The position numbers were made by a program, and so were the translations under genes. The notes beneath the pieces were generated by a model. That model had not been told where the DNA came from. It saw nothing but the letters and a program-made list of their open reading frames with translations, and searched no databases. From contig JBDQGZ010000039.1 in assembly GCA_040265115.1 (NCBI GenBank), positions 1 through 14,484 of the forward strand: a DNA stretch of 14,484 bases, read 5' to 3'. The DNA is from M55B157 sp040265115. Lineage in GTDB: Bacteria; Actinomycetota; Actinomycetes; S36-B12. Below are positions 1 to 7,049 of this stretch, one piece after another. Position 1 is the first letter of the stretch. Every line of letters starts with the position of its first letter.

Positions 1-808
1 CGATCCGACGTCGCATTGTTGTTTCGATCGTGGTGATGTTCTCCGGCTCGTTCTTGCGAACGGCACCTGCATTTACTGCGGGGGATGTAACGATCGAGAC
101 AATGAATGACGACAACAAGAGTGCATCGGCGTCATCGCGGAGCAGTTCGGCACTACGAGCGAGACCGTCGATAACTCCGGGCCCCAATGCCTCGGTTAGC
201 GCCGGAAGCGCATCGCGGCGCACCCGCACCCGCGCGAACCGGGGATCGGCATTGTGCGGATCCGACCAGGTCGACAGGTCGGCCACGCTGGCCTGCACCG
301 TCGCCCGGTCGACGCCCAATAAGGGACGTCGCCACAGTCCGACGATCGGCGCCATCGCCGACAGCGATCGGGCCCCCGAACCACGAGCCAGTCGAAGCAA
401 CACGGTCTCCGCCTGGTCGTCACGCGTGTGGGCGAGCAGGATCGCCTCCGCCCCGAGGCGCTGAGCAGCCTCGAGCAGGGCCGACCGACGGGCATCGCGC
501 GCGACAGCCTCCGGCCCACCGGCCCCGGGCTCAGCCGCCGCCGACACCTCAATCACCTCGACCGGGTCGAGACCGAGATCCCGGCAGTGTGCGGCAGCCG
601 CAGCCGCGACTTCTGCCGATCCAGGCTGCAAGCAGTGATCGATGATGATCGCCCCCACTCGACCACGCTCCGCTGCCACAGCGCGGGCGAGAGCGAGGGA
701 GTCAGCACCACCGGAACAGCCCACGAGCACAAGCGCGTCAGCATCCAGGTCAGCCAATCCCCCGCGCACCGCATGGCGCACCGCCAGACGTGCGCGATCG
801 ACATTCAT
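1..808 (-). CDS. tilS: tRNA(Ile)-lysidine synthetase TilS, C-terminus cut by window edge
   Basis: TilS uses ATP to attach lysine to C34 of the CAU-anticodon tRNA-Ile, so that it reads AUA and accepts isoleucine; it acts in the cytosol. 269 codons are visible from the ATG at 806-808 and the frame is open to base 1. The N-type ATP-pyrophosphatase P-loop SGGADS is at residues 32-37, followed by IIIDHCLQPGS (about 55-65), which corresponds to the usual VDHGLRPGS-type motif. The AHTRDDQAETVLLRLARGSG segment (about 126-145) and the DPHNADPRFARVRVR segment (about 183-197) are also typical. The short actinobacterial form is about 310-350 residues, so some tens of residues are missing. The gene lies 15 bases after the metalloprotease stop and is probably co-transcribed with it. 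Its own ribosome site is weak (GAG directly before the ATG). In mycobacteria hpt and ftsH follow in this order. Confidence 0.93.
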   Translation of the reverse strand, partial: MNVDRARLAVRHAVRGGLADLDADALVLVGCSGGADSLALARAVAAERGRVGAIIIDHCLQPGSAEVAAAAAAHCRDLGLDPVEVIEVSAAAEPGAGGPEAVARDARRSALLEAAQRLGAEAILLAHTRDDQAETVLLRLARGSGARSLSAMAPIVGLWRRPLLGVDRATVQASVADLSTWSDPHNADPRFARVRVRRDALPALTEALGPGVIDGLARSAELLRDDADALLLSSFIVSIVTSPAVNAGAVRKNEPENITTIETTMRRRI

Positions 809-823
809 CTCGGCAGTCACCAC

Positions 824-1852
824 TCAACCCAGGACTCGCCGCACCCATGCCTGCGGATCGGTGATCTCCGACAGACGCGGCAGTGCAGCCGGGGAGGTCC
901 ATACTTCGTTGAAGCCCTCCATTCCGACCTGATCGATCACGCCGCGGACGAATGCCGCACCCTCGGTGTATTGCCTCAGCTTGGCGTCGAGACCGAGCAA
1001 TCTACGCAGCAGCGCATCCAGCCCGCGATGGTGGGAACGCCGCTGATCGAAACGTTCGCGGATCGTGGCGACTGTCGGGACGATCTTCGGCCCCACCTCG
1101 TCCATGACGACGTCGGCGTGGCCCTCCAACAGCGACATCAAAGCCGTGAGCCGATCGAGGATCTCGCGCTGTTCGGGTGTGTGGAGCAGGTCGATGACAC
1201 CTCGTCCGGCTTCACGATTGCGCAGCCCGGACAGCAGCCGTCGGACTGTGGAGAAGGAATCGGTGTCGGTTCCGCGCAGATACGCATGGACTTCACCGGT
1301 GAAGTACGAGGACAGCCATGGCACCGCGCCGAATTGGACGCGGTGCGTCTCCTCGTGCAGACACACCCACAGCCGGAAATGCCGCGCGGGGACGTCCAGG
1401 GCACGTTCGGCGACGACGATGTTCGGGGCGACGAGCATGAGCCGACCGGGAGTCGCGCCCGGGACGGCGAAGGCCTCGTATTGGCCGAGGACTTTCGAAG
1501 ACAGCCAGGCCATGATCGCGCCCATCTGAATTGCCGTCGTTCTCGCGCCGGCCTCACGCACCAGGGGTGAGGGAGCCCTGTCGCGAAGCATCTGCGTCAA
1601 CGGTTCGGTGGCGACGCGCATCTGCTCGATGTTCGCCCGGATCCATTCCCCGCGGGCGACGACGACCGCGTGGTGCTCCTCGGTCGGGGCGACTAGTCCG
1701 GTCACCTCTCGCACGGGCATGATCGCCCGGCGCGCGGCGCGGCGGAGGTCAGCGACCGCTGCCTTCGCCTGGACCTCGGTCGCCTCCGGACCGGCAGGTG
1801 CGAGCCGTCGACCCGTGGCCAGCGCGAGGGGCCAATCGATGACGTCGGTCAC
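824..1852 (-). CDS. Zinc-dependent metalloprotease, zincin_2 / DUF2342 family
   Basis: This 342-residue protein belongs to the actinobacterial zincin-like family once called DUF2342 and sometimes labelled 'coenzyme F420 biosynthesis associated'. No substrate is known to me. The active-site helix reads HEETHRVQF, with H166, E167 and H170 as the predicted metal/catalytic residues. A downstream EGHAD segment (E243, H245) is where I would expect the third ligand. There is no signal peptide and no clear membrane helix, so it should be cytosolic. The start is GTG at 1850-1852. It has no good Shine-Dalgarno but a TACCCT hexamer 7 bases upstream, which suggests a leaderless transcript. It sits 27 bases after dacB and 15 before tilS, the order seen in Mycobacterium tuberculosis (Rv3627c-Rv3626c-Rv3625c). 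The F420 link in the family label is an association only. Confidence 0.9.
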   Translation of the reverse strand: MTDVIDWPLALATGRRLAPAGPEATEVQAKAAVADLRRAARRAIMPVREVTGLVAPTEEHHAVVVARGEWIRANIEQMRVATEPLTQMLRDRAPSPLVREAGARTTAIQMGAIMAWLSSKVLGQYEAFAVPGATPGRLMLVAPNIVVAERALDVPARHFRLWVCLHEETHRVQFGAVPWLSSYFTGEVHAYLRGTDTDSFSTVRRLLSGLRNREAGRGVIDLLHTPEQREILDRLTALMSLLEGHADVVMDEVGPKIVPTVATIRERFDQRRSHHRGLDALLRRLLGLDAKLRQYTEGAAFVRGVIDQVGMEGFNEVWTSPAALPRLSEITDPQAWVRRVLG

Positions 1853-1859
1853 ATCGTTG

Positions 1860-1865
1860 AGGGTA
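1860..1865 (-). promoter_or_regulatory. Possible leaderless -10 hexamer before the metalloprotease gene
   Basis: Read on the minus strand, TACCCT fits the actinobacterial -10 pattern TANNNT and ends 7 bases before the GTG start at 1852. No Shine-Dalgarno is visible there. The matching -35 region would fall near the dacB stop codon and is poor. This would give the metalloprotease and tilS an internal promoter independent of dacB. It is an inference from spacing only. Confidence 0.35.
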
Positions 1866-1879
1866 TGCGACGGGATCGA

Positions 1880-3238
1880 TCAGCGACAGCCGCATAGGGC
1901 GAGCACCGTTGCTGCATTGTCGAGCAGCGCTCGCGCGTCATAGATGTCGGTGACGGAATTCGAGGTGAAGGCAAAGACAAGCAGACGACCGTCCCGGTCG
2001 ACGACCGTGCCCGCGAGGGAGGACACCCCGGTCAGGGTGCCGGTCTTTGCGTGCACGAATCCGGCTCCGGCGTAGCTGGAGGCGCCGTAAAAGCGGTCCG
2101 CGAGCGTGCCGGTCACTCCCGCGATCGGTAGGCCGCCGAGCACCGGCCAGCCCCATCCCCCCTGTTCCCCCGACGCGCTCGCGCGAGTCATCGCGGCAAG
2201 CACCTGCGCGAACACCCGAACCGGCACGCGGTTGTCGACGGACAGGCCACTGCCATCGAAGAGGGTGATGCCGGTGGTCGAGATGCCCATCGAGGTCAGC
2301 GTCGCCGTCACCGCCTGCGCTCCGGTCTCGAAGCTGCCCGAGCCGAATCGGCTCGCACCCGCGAGATGCCCGAGGATCTCGGCATAGTCGTTATTCGAAT
2401 CGGTGAGCATCCGCTGCACCAACGCGGAAAGGGGAACGGACTCGGTCGCAGCAATCTGGCGCGCCGCACCGACACGGCCGGGCTGCGGAGCGCCCACCGA
2501 GAGCCCCCGCTGTGTTAGCAGATCGGCGAACACCGTGGCGGCCGCGAGCGCCGGGTCGGGTTGGCGGGCCTCGCCCCCGGGAATGCGAGCATCGTCGACC
2601 ACGAGAGGTGACACGGGTGCGGCAACCCCGGTAACCGGATAGTCCGCGGACCATCCACTGCCGAGCACTGGGCCGGAGAACAGTGACGTGTCATAGGCCA
2701 ACTGCACGCTGGCACCCGCACCCGGGCCATCGGCTGCTGCCAGCACCCCATCTGCGAGCACCGCGAGCGAGGAGCCCTCCGCTGACATCGACGACAGCGA
2801 GGGATCACCGGCCCCTACGAGGACGATGGTCGAGGTCGCCGGGTCGTAATGAGCTGTTGTCACGATGCGTGTCGACGGGCCGATCGCCTGCAGCACCGAT
2901 ACCGCGGTGAGGATCTTCACCACCGACCCAGGGGTGCGTGGGATGTCACCGTCATCGTTGTAGAGCAGCACACCGGTCGCCGGATCGAACACCACCGCCC
3001 CGAGATCTCCCCCCAGCGGGGCAGCATCGAGGGAGGGGGCGAGCAACTCTGCGAGCACCGCCGGATCAGGCGTCGGCGCACCCTCCGGGCTGGCCGGCTC
3101 CAAGACCGGGCCCGCTACACCGGAGGGAGCCGGGGGCGTCTCGGCGCCGGCAAGCGAGGGAGAGGCGATGAGAGCCGCGCCGAGGCAGGCGACTGCCGCG
3201 ATCCCGATCCACCCCCGTGTCCTGCCGGCCCTGCTCAC
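1880..3238 (-). CDS. dacB: D-alanyl-D-alanine carboxypeptidase/endopeptidase (PBP4, peptidase S13)
   Basis: This penicillin-binding protein trims the terminal D-Ala of peptidoglycan stem peptides, or cuts cross-links, outside the membrane. With the GTG start at 3236-3238 it has 452 residues. The N-terminus is a short Arg-rich stretch followed by a hydrophobic core (about residues 10-31) ending in an Ala-rich SLAGA, which is a good signal peptide. The three active-site motifs are present: SVVK (nucleophile S105, K108), SNN (S281-N283) and KTG (398-400). I chose this start because GGGAG lies 5 bases upstream and it places the signal sequence at the N-terminus. A GTG at 3286 would add 16 residues but has no ribosome site and runs further into the divergent promoter region. 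The last residues (LCGCR) carry two cysteines, a small oddity. It is divergent from ppa and first in the dacB-metalloprotease-tilS run. Confidence 0.92.
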   Translation of the reverse strand: MSRAGRTRGWIGIAAVACLGAALIASPSLAGAETPPAPSGVAGPVLEPASPEGAPTPDPAVLAELLAPSLDAAPLGGDLGAVVFDPATGVLLYNDDGDIPRTPGSVVKILTAVSVLQAIGPSTRIVTTAHYDPATSTIVLVGAGDPSLSSMSAEGSSLAVLADGVLAAADGPGAGASVQLAYDTSLFSGPVLGSGWSADYPVTGVAAPVSPLVVDDARIPGGEARQPDPALAAATVFADLLTQRGLSVGAPQPGRVGAARQIAATESVPLSALVQRMLTDSNNDYAEILGHLAGASRFGSGSFETGAQAVTATLTSMGISTTGITLFDGSGLSVDNRVPVRVFAQVLAAMTRASASGEQGGWGWPVLGGLPIAGVTGTLADRFYGASSYAGAGFVHAKTGTLTGVSSLAGTVVDRDGRLLVFAFTSNSVTDIYDARALLDNAATVLALCGCR

Positions 3239-3337
3239 GTCGACTCCCGACCCTTCATGACGTCGATTCACCCGCGGCCCACACACAGCGGGGGTACGTA
3301 GGGAACACTAGGTGACGACCTACCCCGAGGAGGAGTT
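3239..3337. promoter_or_regulatory. Divergent dacB/ppa intergenic region with a small inverted repeat
   Basis: These 99 bases must hold the promoters of both dacB (leftward) and ppa (rightward). An inverted repeat TAGGT-gacg-ACCTA lies at 3309-3322, just upstream of the ppa ribosome site GAGGAGGAG (about 3327-3335). It could be an operator or a 5' UTR hairpin. I find no convincing -10/-35 pair for either gene. Confidence 0.35.
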
Positions 3338-3835
3338 GTGACACCCCTGGAATTCGATGTCACGATCGAGATCCCGACCGGCAGCCGAAATAAATATGAG
3401 ATGGATCACGAAACGGGGCGTATCCGCCTCGACCGCATGCTGTTCACCGCGACCCGCTACCCCCATGACTACGGCTTCGTGGACGACACCCTCGGCCTCG
3501 ATGGTGACCCCCTCGATGCCCTCGTCCTGGTCCAGGAGGCGACTTTTCCGGGAGTAGTCATCCGCTGCCGAGCGGTAGGCATGTTCCGCATGACCGATGA
3601 GGCCGGCGGTGACGACAAGGTCCTCTGCGTTCCGGTCGGCGACCCGCGCCTCGAGCACGTGCGCGATATCTATCACGTTGCGGAATTCGATCGTCTCGAG
3701 ATCCAGCACTTCTTCGAGGTCTACAAGGACCTCGAACCGGGCAAGTCAGTCGAGGGGGCCAGTTGGGTCGGGCGCGAAGAAGCGGAGCAGGAGATCCGCG
3801 AGTCCTACGCGCGCTATCGACAGAACCATTCCTGA
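3338..3835 (+). CDS. ppa: Inorganic pyrophosphatase, soluble family I
   Basis: It hydrolyses pyrophosphate to two phosphates in the cytosol, pulling biosynthetic reactions such as nucleic-acid and aminoacyl-tRNA synthesis forward. At 165 residues it has normal family I length. The signature DGDPLDA is at residues 55-61. D55, D60 and D92 (in GGDDK) match the metal-binding aspartates of the E. coli enzyme. The N-terminal segment with KYE and HETGRIRLDR (24-33) closely resembles the mycobacterial enzyme. The GTG start at 3338 is fixed by a strong ribosome site (GAGGAGGAG, 2-3 bases upstream). Its stop overlaps the next start as TGATG, so the thioesterase is probably translationally coupled. From memory, the M. 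tuberculosis enzyme has two distinctive active-site histidines, H21 and H86; here the first is kept (H24) and the second is alanine (A89). Confidence 0.97.
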   Translation: MTPLEFDVTIEIPTGSRNKYEMDHETGRIRLDRMLFTATRYPHDYGFVDDTLGLDGDPLDALVLVQEATFPGVVIRCRAVGMFRMTDEAGGDDKVLCVPVGDPRLEHVRDIYHVAEFDRLEIQHFFEVYKDLEPGKSVEGASWVGREEAEQEIRESYARYRQNHS

Positions 3836-4293
3836 TGGCTGCAGCACGACGCGATGAGCCACTGCATCGCGATGACTTCGCGGTGTTCTATCCCGTCACG
3901 GTCCGCTGGGCCGATGTCGACATCTACGGGCACGTCAACAACGTGGCGTATTACTCCTATGTCGATTCCGCGGTGAACGGCTGGCTCATGGGAGCAATCG
4001 GGGAGGACCTTCGCCAGCTGCCCTCGATCGGCATCGTCGCCGAGACCGGATGCCGATATCTCGCCGAGATCGACTTCCCGGCCGACATCGAGGTCGGCCT
4101 CGCCCTCGAGCGGCTCGGGAATTCCAGCGTCGTCTACACCTTCGCGATCCTGCTCGCCGGCGATGACGCCGTGCGCGCTATCGGCCGCTTCGTGCACGTT
4201 TACGTCGATCGCGACCATCGGCGCCCCACCAGCGTGCCCGATGCGGTGCGCACTGCGGTCGCGACATTGCCGCGGATAGATTCTCCCTCCTGA
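3835..4293 (+). CDS. Hotdog-fold acyl-CoA thioesterase (4HBT family)
   Basis: This 152-residue single hotdog domain should hydrolyse acyl-CoA or aryl-CoA thioesters to free acid and CoA. The diagnostic stretch is RWADVDIYGHVNNVAYYSYV (residues 25-44). D27 sits at the usual catalytic position of the 4-hydroxybenzoyl-CoA thioesterase group, followed by the family's Y-x-H-V-N-N pattern. The ATG at 3835 overlaps the ppa stop by one base (TGATG); this overlap and the position of the conserved N-terminal strand decide the start. It is cytosolic, with no signal peptide or membrane segment. The substrate cannot be read from the sequence. It may be co-transcribed with the alcohol dehydrogenase 33 bases downstream. 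Coupling to pyrophosphatase is probably housekeeping organisation rather than a shared pathway. Confidence 0.88.
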   Translation: MAAARRDEPLHRDDFAVFYPVTVRWADVDIYGHVNNVAYYSYVDSAVNGWLMGAIGEDLRQLPSIGIVAETGCRYLAEIDFPADIEVGLALERLGNSSVVYTFAILLAGDDAVRAIGRFVHVYVDRDHRRPTSVPDAVRTAVATLPRIDSPS

Positions 4294-4326
4294 ACTCTCC
4301 CCCTCCCGAGACGGCAAAGGACAGGC

Positions 4327-5442
4327 ATGAAGATCACCGGATCGGTTCTCCACACCATCGCCGCACCCCGGCCCTTCGCCGATTCCCGACCCATCGATGT
4401 GATCGAGGTGACCCTCGATCCACCGGGACCCACCGAGTGCCTCGTCCAGATCGAGGCAGCCGGGATATGCCATTCCGATCTGTCGGTCGTCACCGGCGAC
4501 CGCGTGCGGCCCGTTCCGATGCTCCTCGGACATGAGGCTGCTGGACGCGTGATTGAGGTCGGGGCCGACGTCACCGACGTGAAGCTCGGCGACCGCGTGA
4601 TCATGACCTTCCTGCCGCGCTGTGAGAACTGCGCGGCGTGCCGCACGAATGGGCGTGTGCCTTGCGAGGTCGGCAGCATGCGCAACAACGCCGGCGAATT
4701 ATTCAGCGGTGACATCCGCCTCCACGACGACAACGGGCAGATCCTGCATCACCTCGGCGTCTCCGCGTTCGCCGATCATGCCGTCGTCGACGAACGCTCA
4801 CTGGTCGTCATCGACGACGATGTTCCCGCGGATATCGCAGCCCTGTTCGGGTGCGCGGTGCTCACCGGCGGTGGCGCCGTGTGGAACATCGCGAAGCCTC
4901 AGCCGGGTTCGAGCCTGGCCGTGCTCGGCCTTGGTGGCGTCGGGATGGCAGCGATGCTCACCGCCCTCACCGAACCCGATGTCGAGGTCATCGCCATCGA
5001 CCCGATCGCGGCGAAGCGCGAACTCGCCACCACCCTCGGCGCCCATCGTGCGCTCACCCCGGAGGAAGCGGCAGCCGAGGGGGTCAAGGTCGACTCGGTC
5101 GTGGAGGCATCCGGACACCCGGCGGCCCTCTCCAGCGGCATCGATCTGCTCCGCGCAGGCGGGGTTCTCGCCGCGACCGGGCTGGCGCATCCTGATGCGA
5201 CCACGACGATCTCACCGCTGCGTCTCGTCGCCCTTGCCCTTACCGTGAGCGGCTGCTATCTCGGTTCCTCCGTGCCACGCCGCGACATCCCGCGATTCAT
5301 CGAACTCTGGCGTGAGGGACGCCTCCCCCTCGAGGCGATCATCAGCCACCGCATCCCCATGGCCGATCTGCCCGAGCAGATCAACATCGCCATGGATCGA
5401 CTCGAGCAGGGTGAGGCACTCCGCCAGATCATCACCGCATAG
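4327..5442 (+). CDS. Zinc-dependent alcohol dehydrogenase (MDR superfamily)
   Basis: This 371-residue medium-chain dehydrogenase should oxidise an alcohol to an aldehyde, or the reverse, with a nicotinamide cofactor. The catalytic zinc ligands are C48, H69 (in GHEAAG) and C176. The structural zinc cysteines are C99, C102, C105 and C113. The Rossmann loop is GLGGVG (201-206). The acidic residue D225 at the end of the second strand (VIAIDP) points to NAD rather than NADP. Architecture and motifs resemble the class III/mycobacterial-type alcohol dehydrogenases. The ATG start has AAAGGA about 5 bases upstream. The substrate is unknown. The thioesterase just upstream and the fatty-acid genes further on would allow a role with fatty or aromatic alcohols, but that is only context. 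Confidence 0.93.
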   Translation: MKITGSVLHTIAAPRPFADSRPIDVIEVTLDPPGPTECLVQIEAAGICHSDLSVVTGDRVRPVPMLLGHEAAGRVIEVGADVTDVKLGDRVIMTFLPRCENCAACRTNGRVPCEVGSMRNNAGELFSGDIRLHDDNGQILHHLGVSAFADHAVVDERSLVVIDDDVPADIAALFGCAVLTGGGAVWNIAKPQPGSSLAVLGLGGVGMAAMLTALTEPDVEVIAIDPIAAKRELATTLGAHRALTPEEAAAEGVKVDSVVEASGHPAALSSGIDLLRAGGVLAATGLAHPDATTTISPLRLVALALTVSGCYLGSSVPRRDIPRFIELWREGRLPLEAIISHRIPMADLPEQINIAMDRLEQGEALRQIITA

Positions 5443-5454
5443 CCGTGCCCACCT

Positions 5455-5471
5455 CGTGGTCATCGACCATG
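5455..5471 (+). promoter_or_regulatory. Short inverted repeat between alcohol dehydrogenase and NUDIX genes
   Basis: The sequence TGGTC-atc-GACCA (5457-5469) is a perfect 5-bp inverted repeat that extends by a G-T and a C-G pair. It lies 12-28 bases after the dehydrogenase stop. There is no T-run after it, so a classical terminator is unlikely. It could be an operator or a weak 3' hairpin. Confidence 0.25.
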
Positions 5472-5521
5472 CTCCTCACAGAGCGGATGTGCCCATCGCC
5501 CGAATGCGGCAGACTGGCGCT

Positions 5522-6043
5522 GTGAGCTCCTCCCCCAGCGCTGCGCCCACCCCCGGCGCCGGTGATGGTTCCGGGGATGGCTGGGTGACCCTCAGCAGCG
5601 GGAAGGTGCTGTGGGGGAGGTTTGGCGCCGCCGGACTCATGCTCTCCCACACCGATCCGAGCGGAACCGAACGATTCCTGCTCGCCCGCCGAGCCGCGTG
5701 GGTGCATCGCGGCCATGGCACCTGGTCGGTCCCCGGCGGAGCGATCGACTCCAGCGAGGATCCCGTTAGCGCCGCCCTCCGGGAATTCGACGAGGAGATC
5801 GGGCGCATCCCCGACGGCTGGCGGCTGATCGGCATCCACGAAGAGATCCTCGAAGCCGGCGTGTGGAGCTATCACACCTGCTGCGCGCGGGTCGAGGAAA
5901 GCCCCGACTACGACGCGACACTCTCACCAGAAAACGATGAGGCAGCCTGGTGGACCCGCGAGGAACTCGATCAGATTCCGCTCTTCGATCCCTTCGCCGC
6001 GCAATTGCCGACCCTGCTCGCGATCTTCGACGACAACGACTAG
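5522..6043 (+). CDS. NUDIX hydrolase
   Basis: This is a predicted hydrolase of nucleoside diphosphates linked to another group, such as oxidised nucleotides, sugar nucleotides or coenzymes. The NUDIX box is complete: G-x5-E-x7-R-E-F-x-E-E-x-G, within GGAIDSSEDPVSAALREFDE followed by EIG. The box is preceded by WSVPGGA, as in MutT-type enzymes. From GTG 5522 the protein has 173 residues. In-frame alternatives are ATG 5504 (179 residues) and GTG 5489 (184 residues); none has a clear ribosome site. CAGACT, close to TAGACT, lies 6 bases before GTG 5522 and suggests a leaderless start there. The Pro/Ala/Gly/Ser-rich first 20 residues look disordered. The stop overlaps that of the convergent membrane-protein gene by 4 bases (CTAG). 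The substrate is unknown. Confidence 0.9.
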   Translation: MSSSPSAAPTPGAGDGSGDGWVTLSSGKVLWGRFGAAGLMLSHTDPSGTERFLLARRAAWVHRGHGTWSVPGGAIDSSEDPVSAALREFDEEIGRIPDGWRLIGIHEEILEAGVWSYHTCCARVEESPDYDATLSPENDEAAWWTREELDQIPLFDPFAAQLPTLLAIFDDND

Positions 6044-6459
6044 CCGCGGCGGCGACTCACCACCAACATCAACACATAGGCCAGACAGAAGGCCGCCCCG
6101 ATGCCGAGATAGGCCCAACGCACCGGGGTCCACTCCCCCGGGAGGGTGATCGTGAGCACGGTCATCAACCCGCCGCTGATGATCATCACTACCGCAGCGC
6201 CCAGCACCGGATGATCGGGGGCCCGACGCACCAACCACATCTGCCCGGACAGGCCGAGCAATGCTGCGCCGAGCATCTGCAGGGTCCAGGTGGTGTCGAC
6301 GATCGTGGACAGGCCGAGCCATTCGGCCATGAGGGCCGGGGCGATGATGAGCAGCAGGCCCGAGACAACGAACATCAAGGAACCGAGGGCCAGCACGGCG
6401 CGGATGACGCGCGCGGCGACCGGAACGCTGGAGATCTCGCGGAGATCAGCCTCCGTCAT
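6040..6459 (-). CDS. Small four-helix membrane protein of unknown function
   Basis: I do not recognise the family. The 139-residue product has four hydrophobic segments (about residues 21-45, 56-77, 84-106 and 114-134), a charged cytoplasmic-looking N-terminus (MTEADLREIS) and an Arg-rich tail (SRRRG). Positive charges near residues 78-79 and at the C-terminus fit both ends lying inside the cell. The ATG at 6459 has a GAGGGGG ribosome site. It is the last gene of the fadA-fadB-tetR-phosphatase run, 38 bases after the phosphatase stop. Its own stop codon overlaps the NUDIX stop head-on. Nothing in the sequence shows transport or enzymatic motifs. Confidence 0.82.
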   Translation of the reverse strand: MTEADLREISSVPVAARVIRAVLALGSLMFVVSGLLLIIAPALMAEWLGLSTIVDTTWTLQMLGAALLGLSGQMWLVRRAPDHPVLGAAVVMIISGGLMTVLTITLPGEWTPVRWAYLGIGAAFCLAYVLMLVVSRRRG

Positions 6460-6497
6460 GCCCCCTCACCGTACTCGCCGTAACGGGCCATGGGGTG

Positions 6498-7049
6498 TTA
6501 CGACACAGGCGCGTCGCCGGCCAGCAGATCCTGGTGTGCGATCACCAGGCGATAGCGCGATCCCTCCGGATACACAAAAGCAACGAGATCAAAACGCTCG
6601 TCCGGCCACGGATCGAGAATCACCTCGGGGTTCACCGGATCGAAGGCACGCAACAGGTCAGGCAGGTGTCCGTGATCCCACACGATGAGGGTGGGCTGGC
6701 CTGCCGCCCGGACTTCGGCCACGAGGGCAGGCTCCTCGCCGCGACCATGATGATCGAGCACCTCGACCCCGATCCTCGCCGCGCTCGGACCGGCCGTGTC
6801 GACGCAGCGGTGGCTGTGATGGGCGTGAGTCGCAGGCGCAGCATGCACCCGCTCGGGCCGAATCCAGCCGTCATCCCCCTCGTCCGCATGGTGCAAGCGC
6901 ACCGCGAGCGCTCCGGCTCGGCTCCAACCGCGCGGGCTCACCCCGTGTTGCTCGGGATGATGGCCATGGCCGGGTTCGGGCTTCTCCGCGTGCCGGATCA
7001 CGATGACCGATGGGATGACCCGTGGAACGCCCGGGTCATCGACGGTCAC
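6498..7049 (-). CDS. Histidine-phosphatase-fold protein, histidine-rich
   Basis: The 183-residue protein begins with the phosphoglycerate-mutase-like strand VIVIRHAEKP, with R19 and H20 in the RHG/RHA motif whose histidine becomes phosphorylated. A GW-x-RAGALA segment follows (R44), as in bacterial RHAEKP-type phosphatases. The second catalytic histidine is probably H126 in IVWDHGHLP (122-130). The substrate is unknown. It is unusually histidine-rich: 17 of 183 residues, clustered as GHGHHPEQH (27-35) and HAHHSH (75-80), which could bind metal. The start is GTG at 7047-7049, overlapping the TetR stop as GTGA, so translation is coupled. There is no signal peptide. It is shorter than many family members, and the middle part is poorly conserved in my view. 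Confidence 0.78.
   Translation of the reverse strand: MTVDDPGVPRVIPSVIVIRHAEKPEPGHGHHPEQHGVSPRGWSRAGALAVRLHHADEGDDGWIRPERVHAAPATHAHHSHRCVDTAGPSAARIGVEVLDHHGRGEEPALVAEVRAAGQPTLIVWDHGHLPDLLRAFDPVNPEVILDPWPDERFDLVAFVYPEGSRYRLVIAHQDLLAGDAPVS

Noticed and set aside
428..1570. Long plus-strand open frame (380 codons) opposite tilS and the metalloprotease
   Set aside because: It lies antisense to two recognisable genes with intact motifs, and its product is His/Arg/Asp-rich without any domain. It is a high-G+C shadow frame.
3814..4533. Minus-strand open frame of 239 codons over the thioesterase and dehydrogenase start
   Set aside because: Antisense to the hotdog and alcohol dehydrogenase genes and lacks a domain signature.
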